64,000 bases of DNA from Haliea sp. (GTDB lineage Bacteria > Pseudomonadota > Gammaproteobacteria > Pseudomonadales > Halieaceae), in NCBI GenBank assembly GCA_002692965.1, contig NZNC01000015.1:558001-622000 (forward strand). Direction: 5' to 3'. The notes under the pieces were generated by a model. That model worked only from the letters and a program-made list of their open reading frames with translations, ran no database searches and was not told the origin of the DNA. The position numbers and the translations under genes are program-made. Below, in pieces: positions 43,494-53,138 of this stretch. How positions within the stretch are numbered: the stretch's first letter is position 1; each line of letters starts with the position of its first letter.

Positions 43494-44290
43494 GACGAGG
43501 TCTCCTCCTGTTCCAGTGCCCCGGCGAGGGCAATGAAAGCATGCATGTCCAGAGTTTCCGCCCGGGCACCCGGATCGATCCCCATGGCCAGCAACTGCGT
43601 TTCGTCAAGCAGGCCCTTGAGGTTGTTGCGCAGTGTCTTGCGGCGCTGGGCGAAGGCCGCCTGCACCACCCGCGCCAGCTGGGCCTCGTCGCAATTCGCC
43701 CAGGGCCGGTGCTGCCTGGGGGTCAAGCGCACAACGGCCGACTGCACCTTGGGGGGTGGGAAAAAGGCCTCGGGTGGCACATCCAGCAGGTGTTCGATCT
43801 CGCAATGGTACTGGGCCATGATGCCCAGGCGGCCCCAGTGCTTGTTGCCCGGGGTGGCGGCCAGGCGCTGTACCACTTCCAGCTGCAGCATGAAATGCAT
43901 GTCGCGCACCACCGGCGCGAATTCCAGCAGGTGGAAAATCAGTGGCGTGGAAATGTTGTAGGGCAGGTTGCCGACGATTCGCAGTGGCTCACCGTCCCGA
44001 GCCAGGCTGGCGAAATCAAAATTGAGGGCATCCGCGCTGTGCAGGTGGAAACCGGGGTAGATGCTGAAAGCTGCCAGCAGCCCCGTGCGCAGGTCGCGAT
44101 CCAGCTCAATCGCGTCCAGGCGGATATCCTCTCGGATCAGTGCCGCAGTCAGAGCCCCCTGCCCCGGGCCAATCTCGACCAGGTGGTCACCGGCCTGGGG
44201 GTGAATGGCATTGGCGATGCCGGCTATGACGCCGGCGTCCTGGAGGAAGTTCTGGCCGAAGCGCTTGCGGGGGGTGTGGGTGGTTTTCAT
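43490..44290 (-). CDS. rsmA: 16S rRNA dimethyladenosine transferase
   Basis: The 266-aa enzyme begins RKRFGQNFLQDAGVIAGIAN and has the SAM motif VEIGPGQGALT, then IVGNLPYNISTPLIFHLL with the catalytic NLPY. RsmA (KsgA) dimethylates A1518/A1519 of 16S rRNA. In most relatives it directly follows pdxA; here the neighbouring upstream position is taken by a divergently transcribed ABC exporter. Confidence 0.97.
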   Translation of the reverse strand: MKTTHTPRKRFGQNFLQDAGVIAGIANAIHPQAGDHLVEIGPGQGALTAALIREDIRLDAIELDRDLRTGLLAAFSIYPGFHLHSADALNFDFASLARDGEPLRIVGNLPYNISTPLIFHLLEFAPVVRDMHFMLQLEVVQRLAATPGNKHWGRLGIMAQYHCEIEHLLDVPPEAFFPPPKVQSAVVRLTPRQHRPWANCDEAQLARVVQAAFAQRRKTLRNNLKGLLDETQLLAMGIDPGARAETLDMHAFIALAGALEQEETSS

Positions 44291-44389
44291 GGCGCCATTG
44301 TACGGTGGTCCACCGCGCTATGCACCGATTTCAGGCCGACAGAGCTGGTATACTCCCTGCCCGAACTGGCCACGACCGCAGTCCTTCCC

Positions 44390-45166
44390 ATGTCCCTTCG
44401 CCATTACCTGACCCTGGTCGACACCATGGCCCGCCTTTCCCTCAAGGCGGATGCCTCGCGCTACTTTTTCGGCTACATCTGGTGGATCCTTGAGCCGCTG
44501 CTCTACGTGCTGGTGTTTTACGTCGTGTTTGAGCTGATCCTGCAGAACCGTCGCGAGGACTTTCTGGTGTTTCTGATGTGCGGCAAGCTGACCTTCATCT
44601 GGTTTTCCAAGTCGGTGACCCAGGCCTCGCGCAGCATCGTCAACGGCAAGGGCCTGATCGGCAAGATCAGTGTGCCCAAGAGCCTGTTTCCCATCGCGGT
44701 GATCCAGGAGGGGCTCTACAAGCAGGCCGCGGTGTTCGCGCTGTTGTTCGCCGTGGTGCTGGGCAGTGGCTATGCGGTATCCGACAGCTGGGCGTGGCTG
44801 CTGCCGATAGTGATGGTCAACTACCTGATGATTGTGGCCGGCAGCCTGATTGCGGCTTACCTGGTGTGCCTGGTGTTTGATTTCCATGTGCTCGTGTCCA
44901 TGGGGATGGTGTTCCTGCTCTTTGTATCGGGCATATTCTGGGACCCTCGCGATCTGCCGGACCCCGCCATGACCGAAACCGTGCTGGCCCTCAACCCGCT
45001 GGCCTTTATCGTGGATGCCTATCGGCAGGTCCTGATGGCGGGCGTGTCGCCGGAGCTGGGCCACCTGTTGTGGATTGGCGCGGCGAGCATAGCCGTCATT
45101 CTGTTCATGCTTGGCCTGATGCGCCGCAGTAGCGAGTATCTGGCTCTGAAGGTGGTGACCTCATGA
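44390..45166 (+). CDS. ABC-2 type polysaccharide exporter, permease (Wzm/KpsM-like)
   Basis: From ATG 44390 the product is 258 aa with six hydrophobic segments and the amphipathic segment LKADASRYFFGYIWWILEPL near the start, typical of the ABC-2 permeases that export O-antigen or capsule. NPLAFIVDAYRQVLMAG near the end is also characteristic. It overlaps the ATPase gene by 4 nt. No glycosyltransferase operon accompanies the pair. The longer upstream open frame runs over rsmA in antisense and is rejected. Confidence 0.85.
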   Translation: MSLRHYLTLVDTMARLSLKADASRYFFGYIWWILEPLLYVLVFYVVFELILQNRREDFLVFLMCGKLTFIWFSKSVTQASRSIVNGKGLIGKISVPKSLFPIAVIQEGLYKQAAVFALLFAVVLGSGYAVSDSWAWLLPIVMVNYLMIVAGSLIAAYLVCLVFDFHVLVSMGMVFLLFVSGIFWDPRDLPDPAMTETVLALNPLAFIVDAYRQVLMAGVSPELGHLLWIGAASIAVILFMLGLMRRSSEYLALKVVTS

Positions 45167-45909
45167 GTCTGGCCAGCGAGAGGGGGGCAATGCCTGCTGA
45201 CAGCGAGGTCATGCTGGAATTGCAGGATGTCTCCCATCACTACAGCAGTCGGCGCGACAGCTTCGATCACGGTGTCCACCACATCCTGGACCGGGTGTCG
45301 CTGCAGCTGCGCCGCGGCGAGACCCTCGCCATCGTCGGCCGCAATGGCGCCGGCAAAACCACCATGTTGCGCCTGATGGCGGGTATCTTCCGTCCTGTCA
45401 GTGGCCGCGTCTTGCGCCGTCCGGGTAGCAGCTGCGCCTTGCTCAGTCTCGGTCTGGGCTTTCAGGACTCCCTGTCGGGTCGCGACAATGCGCTGCTGTC
45501 GGCAATGCTGCAGGGGGCCAGCAAGCGGGAAGCTCAGGCGTTCCTGGCGGAGATTCAGGCTTTCTCGGAGTTGGGCGATTCCTTCGATGAGCCGGTCAAG
45601 ACCTACTCGTCGGGCATGCGTGCACGTCTGAGCTTTACCACTGCACTGATGACGCGGGTGGATATTCTGCTGATCGATGAGGTGCTCAGCGTCGGTGACG
45701 CTGCCTTCCGTGAAAAGGCGCTGCAGGCCATGCAGGCGCGCATTTCCGGGGACCAGACCGTGGTCTTCGTCTCCCATGCCGAAGCGCAGGTGAAGAAGCT
45801 CTGTGACCGGGCGATCTGGATCGAGGGGGGGCAGTTGCGAGCCGAGGGAACACCGAAAGCGGTGTTCGAGCAGTACCGGCCCGGGCCGCCGGCGGGAAAG
45901 ACCGCCTAA
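45163..45909 (+). CDS. ABC exporter ATPase (Wzt/KpsT-like)
   Basis: The 248-aa protein has Walker A GRNGAGKTTML (about 59-69), the C-loop YSSGMRARLSF (about 147-157), Walker B ILLIDEVLSVGD (about 168-179) and a switch His in VFVSHAEAQ. The SSGMxARL form is diagnostic for polysaccharide/teichoic-acid exporters. It lacks the C-terminal carbohydrate-binding extension of Wzt proteins that recognise O-antigen caps, so it resembles KpsT or TagH-core types. It ends 4 nt inside the convergent pdxA gene. Confidence 0.9.
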   Translation: MSLASERGAMPADSEVMLELQDVSHHYSSRRDSFDHGVHHILDRVSLQLRRGETLAIVGRNGAGKTTMLRLMAGIFRPVSGRVLRRPGSSCALLSLGLGFQDSLSGRDNALLSAMLQGASKREAQAFLAEIQAFSELGDSFDEPVKTYSSGMRARLSFTTALMTRVDILLIDEVLSVGDAAFREKALQAMQARISGDQTVVFVSHAEAQVKKLCDRAIWIEGGQLRAEGTPKAVFEQYRPGPPAGKTA

Positions 45910-46913
45910 GTCTCCTCCCGGGGCCGCCCCGGGGATTTCCCGGCCAGGCTGATGGCCAGGTCCACCGCTGCCCGCAGGCTGCCGATGCTGGCTTGTCCGG
46001 TGCCAGCCAGCTCCAGCGCGGTGCCGTGGTCCACGCTGGTACGGATAATTGGCAGGCCCAGTGTGACATTCACTGCATTGCCGAATCCGGCATATTTGAG
46101 CACCGGCAGGCCCTGGTCGTGGAACATGGCCAGGTAGGCGTCGGTCTGCGTCAGCAGGTCCGGTTTGAAGGCCGTGTCGGCGGGCAAGGGGCCGCGCAGC
46201 AGCAGGCCCTCCCGGCGCAGGCTTTCCAGCACCGGGGTGATGACCTCGATCTCTTCACGGCCCAGATGCCCGCCTTCCCCGGCGTGGGGGTTGAGCCCCA
46301 GCACGCTGATGCGCGGCTCGGCAATGCCGAACTTGCCCACCAGGTCCCGGTGCAGGATGTGCAGGGTGCGAGCCAGGCTTCTCTCGCTGATGGCCCCGGG
46401 TACCTCGGACAACGGCAGGTGGGTGGTAGCCAGGGCAACCCGCAGCGAGTCGGCTACCAGCAGCATGACCACTTGCTGTGTGCGGGTGCGTTCGGCGAGG
46501 AACTCGGTGTGGCCGGAGAAGGGGACGCCGGCCTCGTTGATAATGGATTTCTGCACGGGCGCGGTGACCATGGCGGCAAAATCGCCGGCCAGACAGCCGT
46601 CGATTGCCGCCTCCAGCATGTGCAAGACATGCGGGGCATTGGCGGGGTCCAGCTGCCCGGCCTGCGAAGGCGCGCCGAGGGGGATATCCAGGCAGGGCAG
46701 CTGACCGGGCTGGTGCCGGCGTGGCGATGACGCCGGGTCGACGTCGCGCAGCTGCAGGGGCTGGCCGATCGCAGCGGCGCGTTCGGCCAGGAGACTCGTA
46801 TTGCCGATGGCCACCAGTTCGGCCTCCCAGGGCTCCTGGGCCAGCATGCCCAGCAGCTCCGGCCCGATACCCGCGGGCTCCCCGGCGGTGATGGCGATGC
46901 GCGGGAGGCTCAC
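45906..46913 (-). CDS. pdxA: 4-hydroxythreonine-4-phosphate dehydrogenase
   Basis: The 335-aa enzyme begins LPRIAITAGEPAGIGPELLG and has SGHTEFLAERT, LGLNPHAGEGGHLGREE and YAGFGNAVNVTLGLPIIRTS with metal- and substrate-binding His/Asp residues. It acts in vitamin B6 synthesis. It follows surA by 9 nt in the lptD-surA-pdxA operon. The normal next gene, rsmA, is displaced by the exporter pair. Confidence 0.97.
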   Translation of the reverse strand: MSLPRIAITAGEPAGIGPELLGMLAQEPWEAELVAIGNTSLLAERAAAIGQPLQLRDVDPASSPRRHQPGQLPCLDIPLGAPSQAGQLDPANAPHVLHMLEAAIDGCLAGDFAAMVTAPVQKSIINEAGVPFSGHTEFLAERTRTQQVVMLLVADSLRVALATTHLPLSEVPGAISERSLARTLHILHRDLVGKFGIAEPRISVLGLNPHAGEGGHLGREEIEVITPVLESLRREGLLLRGPLPADTAFKPDLLTQTDAYLAMFHDQGLPVLKYAGFGNAVNVTLGLPIIRTSVDHGTALELAGTGQASIGSLRAAVDLAISLAGKSPGRPREET

Positions 46914-46922
46914 GCGGCGGCC

Positions 46923-48215
46923 TTACTTGATGTCGACGAAGGCTTCGTCGCGCAGCTTGCGCAGCCAGGCATCCAGCTCTTCTTCATACTTGCGCTGGTG
47001 CAGGACTTCCATGGCGCGGTTTTTCATGGCCTGCTGGCTCATGTCCTGCTCGCGGCGCTCCAGCACTTCCAGCAGGTGCCAGCCGAACTGGCTGCGCACC
47101 GGCTCGGACAGTTCCCCGACGGGGGTGTCGTTCATCGCCGCTTCGAACTCGGGTACCATCTGCCCCGGCATGGTCCAGCCCAGGTCGCCGCCCTCGGTGG
47201 CGGAGCCGATGTCCTCGGAGTGCTCCCGGGCCAGCTCGGCGAAATCCTCGCCGGCTTCGATGCGTGACTTGAGCTCGGCCACTTTTTCCCGCGCTTCTTC
47301 GGGGGTGAGGATCTCCGAGGGGCGGATCAGGATATGGCGGACGCGGGTCTGGGAGACGATCTGCTCGCCGCCGCCCTGTCGGTCGGCCATGTGCACCAGG
47401 TGCCAGCCCGAGGGGCTGCGGATGGGATCGGAGGTTTCACCCTTGTCCAGTTCCGGCGCAACATCGGCGAACAGGCTGGGCATGTCTTCCAGTTTGCGCC
47501 AGCCCAGGTCGCCCCCGGTGAAGGTGTACTCGCCGCCGCTGGCGGAGACCACTTCGCCGAAATCCTCGCCGGCACGGATGCGGCGCAGCAGGCTCTGCAC
47601 GTGTTCCCGGGCTGCCTGGACCTCGACCTCACTGGCCTCCGAGTCGAGGGGCAGCAGGGCGTGCAGCACCCGGTACTCCGGCTGGACCAGTTTCTGGCCT
47701 TCGCTGGACTCGAGGAAATTTTCCACCTCCTGTTCGGAGAGCTGGATGCGCTGGTTGACGTTGCCCCGCTGCACCTGCTGGATCAGCATTTCCCGGCGCA
47801 CCTGCTCGCGCATGGCAGTGAAGGATTCGCCCTGGGCCTCCAGGGCCTGGCGGAATTCCTCCAGGCTCATGCGGTTCTGGGCTGCAACCCGTTCCATGGC
47901 GGCGTTCAGCTGGGCGTCGGAGATACGTACGCCGACCCGCTGGGCCAGCTGCAGCTGCAGGCTTTCCAGGATCAGGCGGTCCAGGGTTTCCCGGATCAGC
48001 ACATCTTCAGGCGGCAGCTCGGCGCCGCGGGTCTGCAGGGTCTGGGTGATCGATTGCACGCGCTCGCGCAGCTCGCTGGCCATGATCACGTCATCGTCGA
48101 CAATGGCCACCACCTGGTCGAGCATTTCCATCTGTGCCCGGCTCTGCAGAGAGAGCAGCAGGGTGGCTGCGGCAAGCAGGGGCAAGAGAAGCTGTCTAAT
48201 AGTCACGGTCGTCAA
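46923..48215 (-). CDS. surA: Periplasmic peptidyl-prolyl isomerase/chaperone SurA
   Basis: The 430-aa protein has a signal peptide (about 1-27, ending SRAQ), an N-terminal chaperone domain (about 30-165) with DQVVAIVDDDVIMASELRER, and two parvulin domains (about 170-275 and 285-385), the second with EHSEDIGSATEGGDLGW. SurA folds outer-membrane proteins, including LptD. The gene overlaps the lptD end by 20 nt. Confidence 0.96.
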   Translation of the reverse strand: MTTVTIRQLLLPLLAAATLLLSLQSRAQMEMLDQVVAIVDDDVIMASELRERVQSITQTLQTRGAELPPEDVLIRETLDRLILESLQLQLAQRVGVRISDAQLNAAMERVAAQNRMSLEEFRQALEAQGESFTAMREQVRREMLIQQVQRGNVNQRIQLSEQEVENFLESSEGQKLVQPEYRVLHALLPLDSEASEVEVQAAREHVQSLLRRIRAGEDFGEVVSASGGEYTFTGGDLGWRKLEDMPSLFADVAPELDKGETSDPIRSPSGWHLVHMADRQGGGEQIVSQTRVRHILIRPSEILTPEEAREKVAELKSRIEAGEDFAELAREHSEDIGSATEGGDLGWTMPGQMVPEFEAAMNDTPVGELSEPVRSQFGWHLLEVLERREQDMSQQAMKNRAMEVLHQRKYEEELDAWLRKLRDEAFVDIK

Positions 48216-50541
48216 AACCTCGAATCATGTCTTCCATCAGGCCGGTGACGCGGCTGCCGAAGCCGCCCATGCCCTTGAGCACTATCTGGACCTGTGTGGA
48301 GTATTTGCGTTCCAGATCCGGATCGCTGAAATCGGGATTCTGGCCGGGGGCGGTGTCAAAATACCGCAAGTGCAGGAACCGTACGCGCCAGCAGCAGGTA
48401 TCGTATTCGATTCCCACCATGTCTTCCACGCTGGTGGAGCCCTCGACACTGTAGTTCAGGGCGGCGAACACACGCCAGCGCTCGTTGATGGGATAGTAAG
48501 TGGAGAGGTGGGCCTGCTCGGTCACCAGGTCCCGGTTGACCAGGGTCAGGGGGCGACGGTAGGAGTAGCCGGCATTGAAGACCGCGCCGTCCTCCCGCTG
48601 GTAGCTGGCGAGCAGGTTGCCGGAGTTCATCTTGCCGTTTTCCGAGTCCCAGACCAGGCTGTTGCGCAGGGTGAGGCGGTCGTTGGGCGTAAAATTCACT
48701 TCCGCGGCAACTTCCGAGCTGGACTGATCCAGGGCTGCGTCCCGCGGGTCCAGGCGCACCCGGCGGTCCTTGAAATAGAAGATCTGGCCGATGCTGGCGT
48801 TCAGGTACTCGCGGCCGTCCTCGTCGGAGATATAGCGGGTGGTCAGGCCGAGGGACAGCTGATTGGCGTCATCCAGACGGTCGCGGCCGGCAAAGCGGGT
48901 CTCGCGGAACAGCTGGTTGTAGGTAAATGTCAGTTCGGCGCTGTCGAAATCCGGCAGGCTCGATTGTTCGTCGTACTCGCTGGCCAGGTAGTAAAAGCGG
49001 GGTTCCAGGGTCTGCAGCAGGCCGCGGTCGAACAGTTCGGTGCTGCGTTCGAAGACCAGGCCGCCGTCCAGGCTGGCAAGGGCGGAGCCGGCTGACGGGC
49101 TGTCGCTGTCCTGCGGGGACTCGAGGTCCTGCAGTTCGTACTCCAGGTAACGGTATTTCAGCGTGGGCTTGAGGAAGCCGTACTGCCACAGCATCGGGTA
49201 GGTGGCGCCCCCCTCGAGGTAGAGCCGCTGGCCGGTCACCCGCTCCTCGTCGCTGTCGAAGTAGGAATACTGGCTGAACAGTATCGGATCGACCTCGAAG
49301 GGCATGTTGTCGCCGCGGTAGCGGGCGGTGATCTGGGGCAGTTTCTGATAGTCGTTGTTGATGTCGTCGGCCAGGGACTGGAATTGCTGGAATTCGACCC
49401 CCACCAGCCAGTCCTCCCCCAGGTAGTCCAGCGCACCCAGCTGCAGCAGGCTGGTGCGGCGCTTGGCGTCCAGGTTGGAGGTGTCCAGGTCGCGGAAGTA
49501 GTCGACGTCGCTGACCCGGCTGTAATCGACCCGCGAGCGCCAGCGGCCGTCGAACAGCCCGTGGTGCCTGACCAGGCTCAGCCAGCGGTCCTCGTCGTCG
49601 CTGGCCAGTGGTCGGTCCCGGGAGTAGCGGTCGTCACTGGGCATGTAGCTGCCGCCGACGCTCCAGAAGCCGGTGCGCGGGTGCAGGTAGCGCGCCTCCA
49701 GCTCGTGGTTGGTGCCGCGTTCCTGGATGAAGCGCGGGGTGTAGAGCAGGTCGTAGTTGGGGGCCAGGTTGAAGTAGATCGGTGTGGCGATGTCCAGCCC
49801 GCCATTGGTGTCCGAGCTGATATCCGGCCACAGGAAGCCTGTGCGGCGCCGGTCGTCCAGGGGAAAGCGCAGCCAGGGCAGGTAGAGCACCGGCACATCG
49901 CGTACCAGCAGCCGGGCGTGGCGCACGGTGCCCAGGCCCTCTTCCAGGTCCAGGTCGATCTGCCCCGCGCGGATGGCCCAGTCGACATCGTCCGGCGCGC
50001 AGTAGGAGAGCTCACCTTCTTCGATGCTGAGCAAACCCTCGGGGTCGCGGCGCAGCTGCGCGGCGCTGCCGTGCAGGTGCTGCTGGTGGAGGACGAACTC
50101 GCTGTCCTGGATGCTGGCGGCACCGGTGTCGGCGGAGAAGTTGGCCTCCTGGCCGCGCAGCAGGACGCCGGGCTCGCGCAGCGTGATGCCGCCACTGACC
50201 TTGCCTTCGCGCTCCGTGCGATCGAAGTAGGCGTCTTCTCCGCGCAACTGACGGTAGCCCTGGTCGACGCTGACGCTGCCGCGCAGGTAGACGTCGTCCC
50301 CCTGCAATTCGGACTGGCTGGCGCGGGCACGGATATCCGACTCCTCTGGCGGCCCCTGCGGGCTGTCGGCAAGGGGGTCGACATAGGCGCCGCCGCACTG
50401 TCGGCAGCGGGCGTCCTGCTTCTCTTCCGGAAGTTGGCTGGCGTCGACCCAGTCGAGTTGCGCGGCGGTATTCTGGGCGCTGCCCTGTGCGGCGGCCAGG
50501 AGGCCGACGGCGAGACAAAGCGGTCGCCATCGCGCGGTCAT
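48196..50541 (-). CDS. lptD: LPS-assembly protein LptD
   Basis: From ATG 50541 the product is 781 aa with signal peptide MTARWRPLCLAVGLLAAAQG. It has an LptA-like jellyroll domain (about 60-190) and the large C-terminal beta barrel. CRQC near residue 46 and a CC pair (YDTCCWRVRFL) near the C-terminus are placed for the inter-domain disulfides known in E. coli LptD. It inserts LPS into the outer membrane. An in-frame ATG at 50595 would add 18 Pro-rich residues before the signal and is less likely. It is divergent from amgK. Confidence 0.95.
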   Translation of the reverse strand: MTARWRPLCLAVGLLAAAQGSAQNTAAQLDWVDASQLPEEKQDARCRQCGGAYVDPLADSPQGPPEESDIRARASQSELQGDDVYLRGSVSVDQGYRQLRGEDAYFDRTEREGKVSGGITLREPGVLLRGQEANFSADTGAASIQDSEFVLHQQHLHGSAAQLRRDPEGLLSIEEGELSYCAPDDVDWAIRAGQIDLDLEEGLGTVRHARLLVRDVPVLYLPWLRFPLDDRRRTGFLWPDISSDTNGGLDIATPIYFNLAPNYDLLYTPRFIQERGTNHELEARYLHPRTGFWSVGGSYMPSDDRYSRDRPLASDDEDRWLSLVRHHGLFDGRWRSRVDYSRVSDVDYFRDLDTSNLDAKRRTSLLQLGALDYLGEDWLVGVEFQQFQSLADDINNDYQKLPQITARYRGDNMPFEVDPILFSQYSYFDSDEERVTGQRLYLEGGATYPMLWQYGFLKPTLKYRYLEYELQDLESPQDSDSPSAGSALASLDGGLVFERSTELFDRGLLQTLEPRFYYLASEYDEQSSLPDFDSAELTFTYNQLFRETRFAGRDRLDDANQLSLGLTTRYISDEDGREYLNASIGQIFYFKDRRVRLDPRDAALDQSSSEVAAEVNFTPNDRLTLRNSLVWDSENGKMNSGNLLASYQREDGAVFNAGYSYRRPLTLVNRDLVTEQAHLSTYYPINERWRVFAALNYSVEGSTSVEDMVGIEYDTCCWRVRFLHLRYFDTAPGQNPDFSDPDLERKYSTQVQIVLKGMGGFGSRVTGLMEDMIRGFDDRDY

Positions 50542-50683
50542 GCCGCGACCGGGCGGGACAGGGGGGCTTGGCAGGCTTGGTGGGTCCAGTGTCATTGGGC
50601 CGGGGGTGCAATTTCTGGCGTAAATCGCGATGATAATGCATCACCCGGTCGATGTCCGGGACTTTTTGTCGGGGGAGTTCATT

Positions 50684-51727
50684 GTGTCGAGTGCGTCGCT
50701 GTCACCGGAGCTGCTGTCCTGGGCCCTGGCCCATCTGGACGCGGAGCCCTCCCGGGTCGCGGTGCAGGCGGTGACCGGTGATGCCAGTGCCCGCCGCTAT
50801 TTTCGCCTGCGGCACGAAGGCGGAGCCTCCGTGATGCTGGTGGATGCTCCCCCGGACTCGCAGAAAAATGCCGACTTCCTGTCCGTGCGCCGCCTTCTGG
50901 CGGATGCGGAGATCCGCGTTCCCGCCTTGCAGGCGGTGGACCTGTCGCGGGGCTACCTGCTGCTGGAGGACCTGGGCGACGGCTTGCTGCTGCCGCGCCT
51001 CGATGCGCGCAATGTGGATGACTGGTATGCCCGGGCGGGGTCGGTGCTGCTGCACTTCGCCGCACTGCCGCTGGACAGTCTGGACCTGCCCGACTACGGC
51101 AGCCCTCTGCTGCTGGAGGAGCTGTCGCGCTTTTCTGCATGGTTCTGCGAGCGTCTGCTGGGCCTGACGCTGTCCCCCGCCGAGCAGCGCCTGTTGCACG
51201 AACTGGATGGCCTGCTGGTGGGCAGTGCGCTGGCCCAGCCACGGGTATTCGTGCACCGGGATTTCCACAGTCGCAATCTGATGGTGCTGGCGGATGACAG
51301 TCTCGCCGTGATCGATTTTCAGGACGCCGTCGTCGGGCCGGTCACCTATGACCTGGTGTCCCTGCTGCGCGACTGCTACCTGCGTTGGCCGGAGGCGCGG
51401 GTGACGACCTGGGCCCTGGAGCATCGCGATCGGCTTTTTGCTGCGGGGCTGCTGCCGCAGGTGGATGACCGTACCTGGCTTCGCTGGCTGGACTGGATGG
51501 GGCTGCAGCGCCATCTCAAGGTCCTGGGCACCTTTGCCCGTCTTTCCCTGCGCGATGACAAACACGCTTACCTGGAGGATCTGCCGCGGGTGCTCTGCCA
51601 TATTGAAGCGGTGCTGCAATCCCATGCCGGTGACGAGCCCGCGGTGGCCCGCTTCCAGGACTGGTTCGTCCGGCGTGTGCTGCCCTCAGCTCGGCGCCAG
51701 CACTGGTGGTGCGAGGCCGGCGCATGA
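50684..51727 (+). CDS. amgK: N-acetylmuramate/N-acetylglucosamine-1-kinase AmgK
   Basis: From the GTG at 50684, preceded by GGGGGAG, the product is 347 aa. It is an APH-fold kinase: FVHRDFHSRNLMVL (Brenner catalytic loop, about 192-205) and VIDFQDAVVGPVTYDL (about 211-226, metal Asp). Together with MurU, whose gene overlaps by 4 nt, it defines the Pseudomonas-type recycling route that returns MurNAc to UDP-MurNAc and bypasses the fosfomycin target. An upstream in-frame ATG at 50630 is possible but lacks a site. Confidence 0.92.
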   Translation: MSSASLSPELLSWALAHLDAEPSRVAVQAVTGDASARRYFRLRHEGGASVMLVDAPPDSQKNADFLSVRRLLADAEIRVPALQAVDLSRGYLLLEDLGDGLLLPRLDARNVDDWYARAGSVLLHFAALPLDSLDLPDYGSPLLLEELSRFSAWFCERLLGLTLSPAEQRLLHELDGLLVGSALAQPRVFVHRDFHSRNLMVLADDSLAVIDFQDAVVGPVTYDLVSLLRDCYLRWPEARVTTWALEHRDRLFAAGLLPQVDDRTWLRWLDWMGLQRHLKVLGTFARLSLRDDKHAYLEDLPRVLCHIEAVLQSHAGDEPAVARFQDWFVRRVLPSARRQHWWCEAGA

Positions 51728-52425
51728 AGGTGATGATCCTCGCTGCCGGGTTGGGCAAGCGCATGCGGCCGCTGACCGAGCATACGCCCAAGCCCCTGTT
51801 GCGGGCCGGGGGCAAGGCCTTGCTGGAGCATCATCTCCTGCGGCTGTCAGCGGCGGTCTTTCGCGAAGTGGTGATCAATGTCTCGCATTTGGCGGAGCAG
51901 GTGGAGGCCTTCTGCGGTGACGGCAGTGCCTGGGGGGTCGCCATCCAGTGGTCCCGGGAGGAGCGGCCACTGGAAACCGCCGGTGGTATCCAGCGCGCGC
52001 TGCCGCTACTGGGCGACGCGCCCTTTCTGGTGGTCAACGGCGATGTCTGGACCGATTATCCGCTGGCACGCCTGCGCGACCGGCGGCGGCTTGCCCCAGG
52101 GCGCGCCCACCTGGTCCTGGTGGACAACCCGCCCCAGCACCCCCTGGGGGACTTCCGTTTGTCCCCGTCCGGTCGCGTCGAGGCGCGCGCCGGGAGTCAG
52201 GCAGGGTTTACCTACGCGGGGCTGGGGGTGTACACCCCCGCCTTTTTTGCCGGTCTTGCGCCGGGTGAGAGGCCGCTGCGTCCGCTGCTGGACGCCGCAA
52301 TAGCCGAGGGGCGCCTCGAGGGCGAGCGGTACCCGGGGCAGTGGGCGGATATCGGCACCCCCGAGCGGCTGGCGGCCCTGGATGCGGCCCTGGCCGGAGG
52401 CGACGCGACGCGGTCATTCCGGTAA
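51724..52425 (+). CDS. murU: N-acetylmuramate alpha-1-phosphate uridylyltransferase MurU
   Basis: The 233-aa nucleotidyltransferase begins [20 protein letters not shown] with TPKPLL following, the sugar-phosphate nucleotidyltransferase signature. [14 protein letters not shown] gives the metal Asp and [10 protein letters not shown] is the late motif. It is ATGA-coupled to amgK, which fixes its role as MurU. rpe follows after 38 nt. Confidence 0.92.
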   Translation: MKVMILAAGLGKRMRPLTEHTPKPLLRAGGKALLEHHLLRLSAAVFREVVINVSHLAEQVEAFCGDGSAWGVAIQWSREERPLETAGGIQRALPLLGDAPFLVVNGDVWTDYPLARLRDRRRLAPGRAHLVLVDNPPQHPLGDFRLSPSGRVEARAGSQAGFTYAGLGVYTPAFFAGLAPGERPLRPLLDAAIAEGRLEGERYPGQWADIGTPERLAALDAALAGGDATRSFR

Positions 52426-52463
52426 ACTGCCGCCCCTTGACTAGCGTGAAATTCGAGGCTGCC

Positions 52464-53138
52464 ATGCGCGACTACCTGATCGCTCCCTCCATCCTGTCCG
52501 CCGATTTTGCCCGCCTGGGCGAGGAAGTGGACAACGTGCTCGCTGCCGGTGCCGATGTGGTGCACTTCGACGTGATGGACAACCACTATGTGCCCAATCT
52601 GACCATCGGGCCGATGGTCTGCAAGGCCCTGCGCAAGCACGGCGTCACCGCGCCGATTGATGTGCACCTGATGGTCGACCCGGTGGACCGGCTGATCGGC
52701 GACTTCGCCGAGGCCGGGGCCAGCTGGATCACATTTCACCCGGATGCATCGACTCACGTCGATCGTTCACTGCAGATGATCCGGGACGCCGGCTGCAAGA
52801 GCGGCTTGGTGTTCAACCCGCACATGGGTCTGGATGTCCTGCGCTACGTGATGGACAAGGTGGACGTGATCCTGCTGATGTCGGTGAACCCGGGCTTCGG
52901 GGGGCAATCTTTCATTCCCGCCACCCTGGACAAGTTGCGCGAAGCGCGCGCGCTGATCGATGCTTCCGGTTACGACATTCGCCTGGAAATCGACGGCGGC
53001 GTATCGCCGAAGAATATCGCGGAGATCGCCGCGGCGGGCGCGGATACTTTTGTCGCCGGTTCGGCCATCTTCAACCAGCCGAATTACCAGGCAGTCATTG
53101 AGCAGATGCGCGGCGCCCTGGCCGAGGTGGATCGATGA
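52464..53138 (+). CDS. rpe: Ribulose-phosphate 3-epimerase
   Basis: The 224-aa TIM-barrel protein has [62 protein letters not shown] and [11 protein letters not shown] with the catalytic Asp pair and metal His. It interconverts ribulose- and xylulose-5-phosphate. In many relatives gph (phosphoglycolate phosphatase) stands between rpe and trpE; here rpe overlaps trpE by 4 nt. Confidence 0.97.
   Translation: MRDYLIAPSILSADFARLGEEVDNVLAAGADVVHFDVMDNHYVPNLTIGPMVCKALRKHGVTAPIDVHLMVDPVDRLIGDFAEAGASWITFHPDASTHVDRSLQMIRDAGCKSGLVFNPHMGLDVLRYVMDKVDVILLMSVNPGFGGQSFIPATLDKLREARALIDASGYDIRLEIDGGVSPKNIAEIAAAGADTFVAGSAIFNQPNYQAVIEQMRGALAEVDR

Noticed and set aside
50542-50683. A sigma-E type promoter before lptD
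   Set aside because: lptD is under sigma-E control in E. coli, but I found no clear GGAACTT/TCTGA-like pair with the right spacing in the lptD-amgK gap.
53100-53135. A trp leader peptide in front of trpE
   Set aside because: trpE begins inside the rpe stop (ATGA), leaving no room for a leader and attenuator as found before trpGDC.
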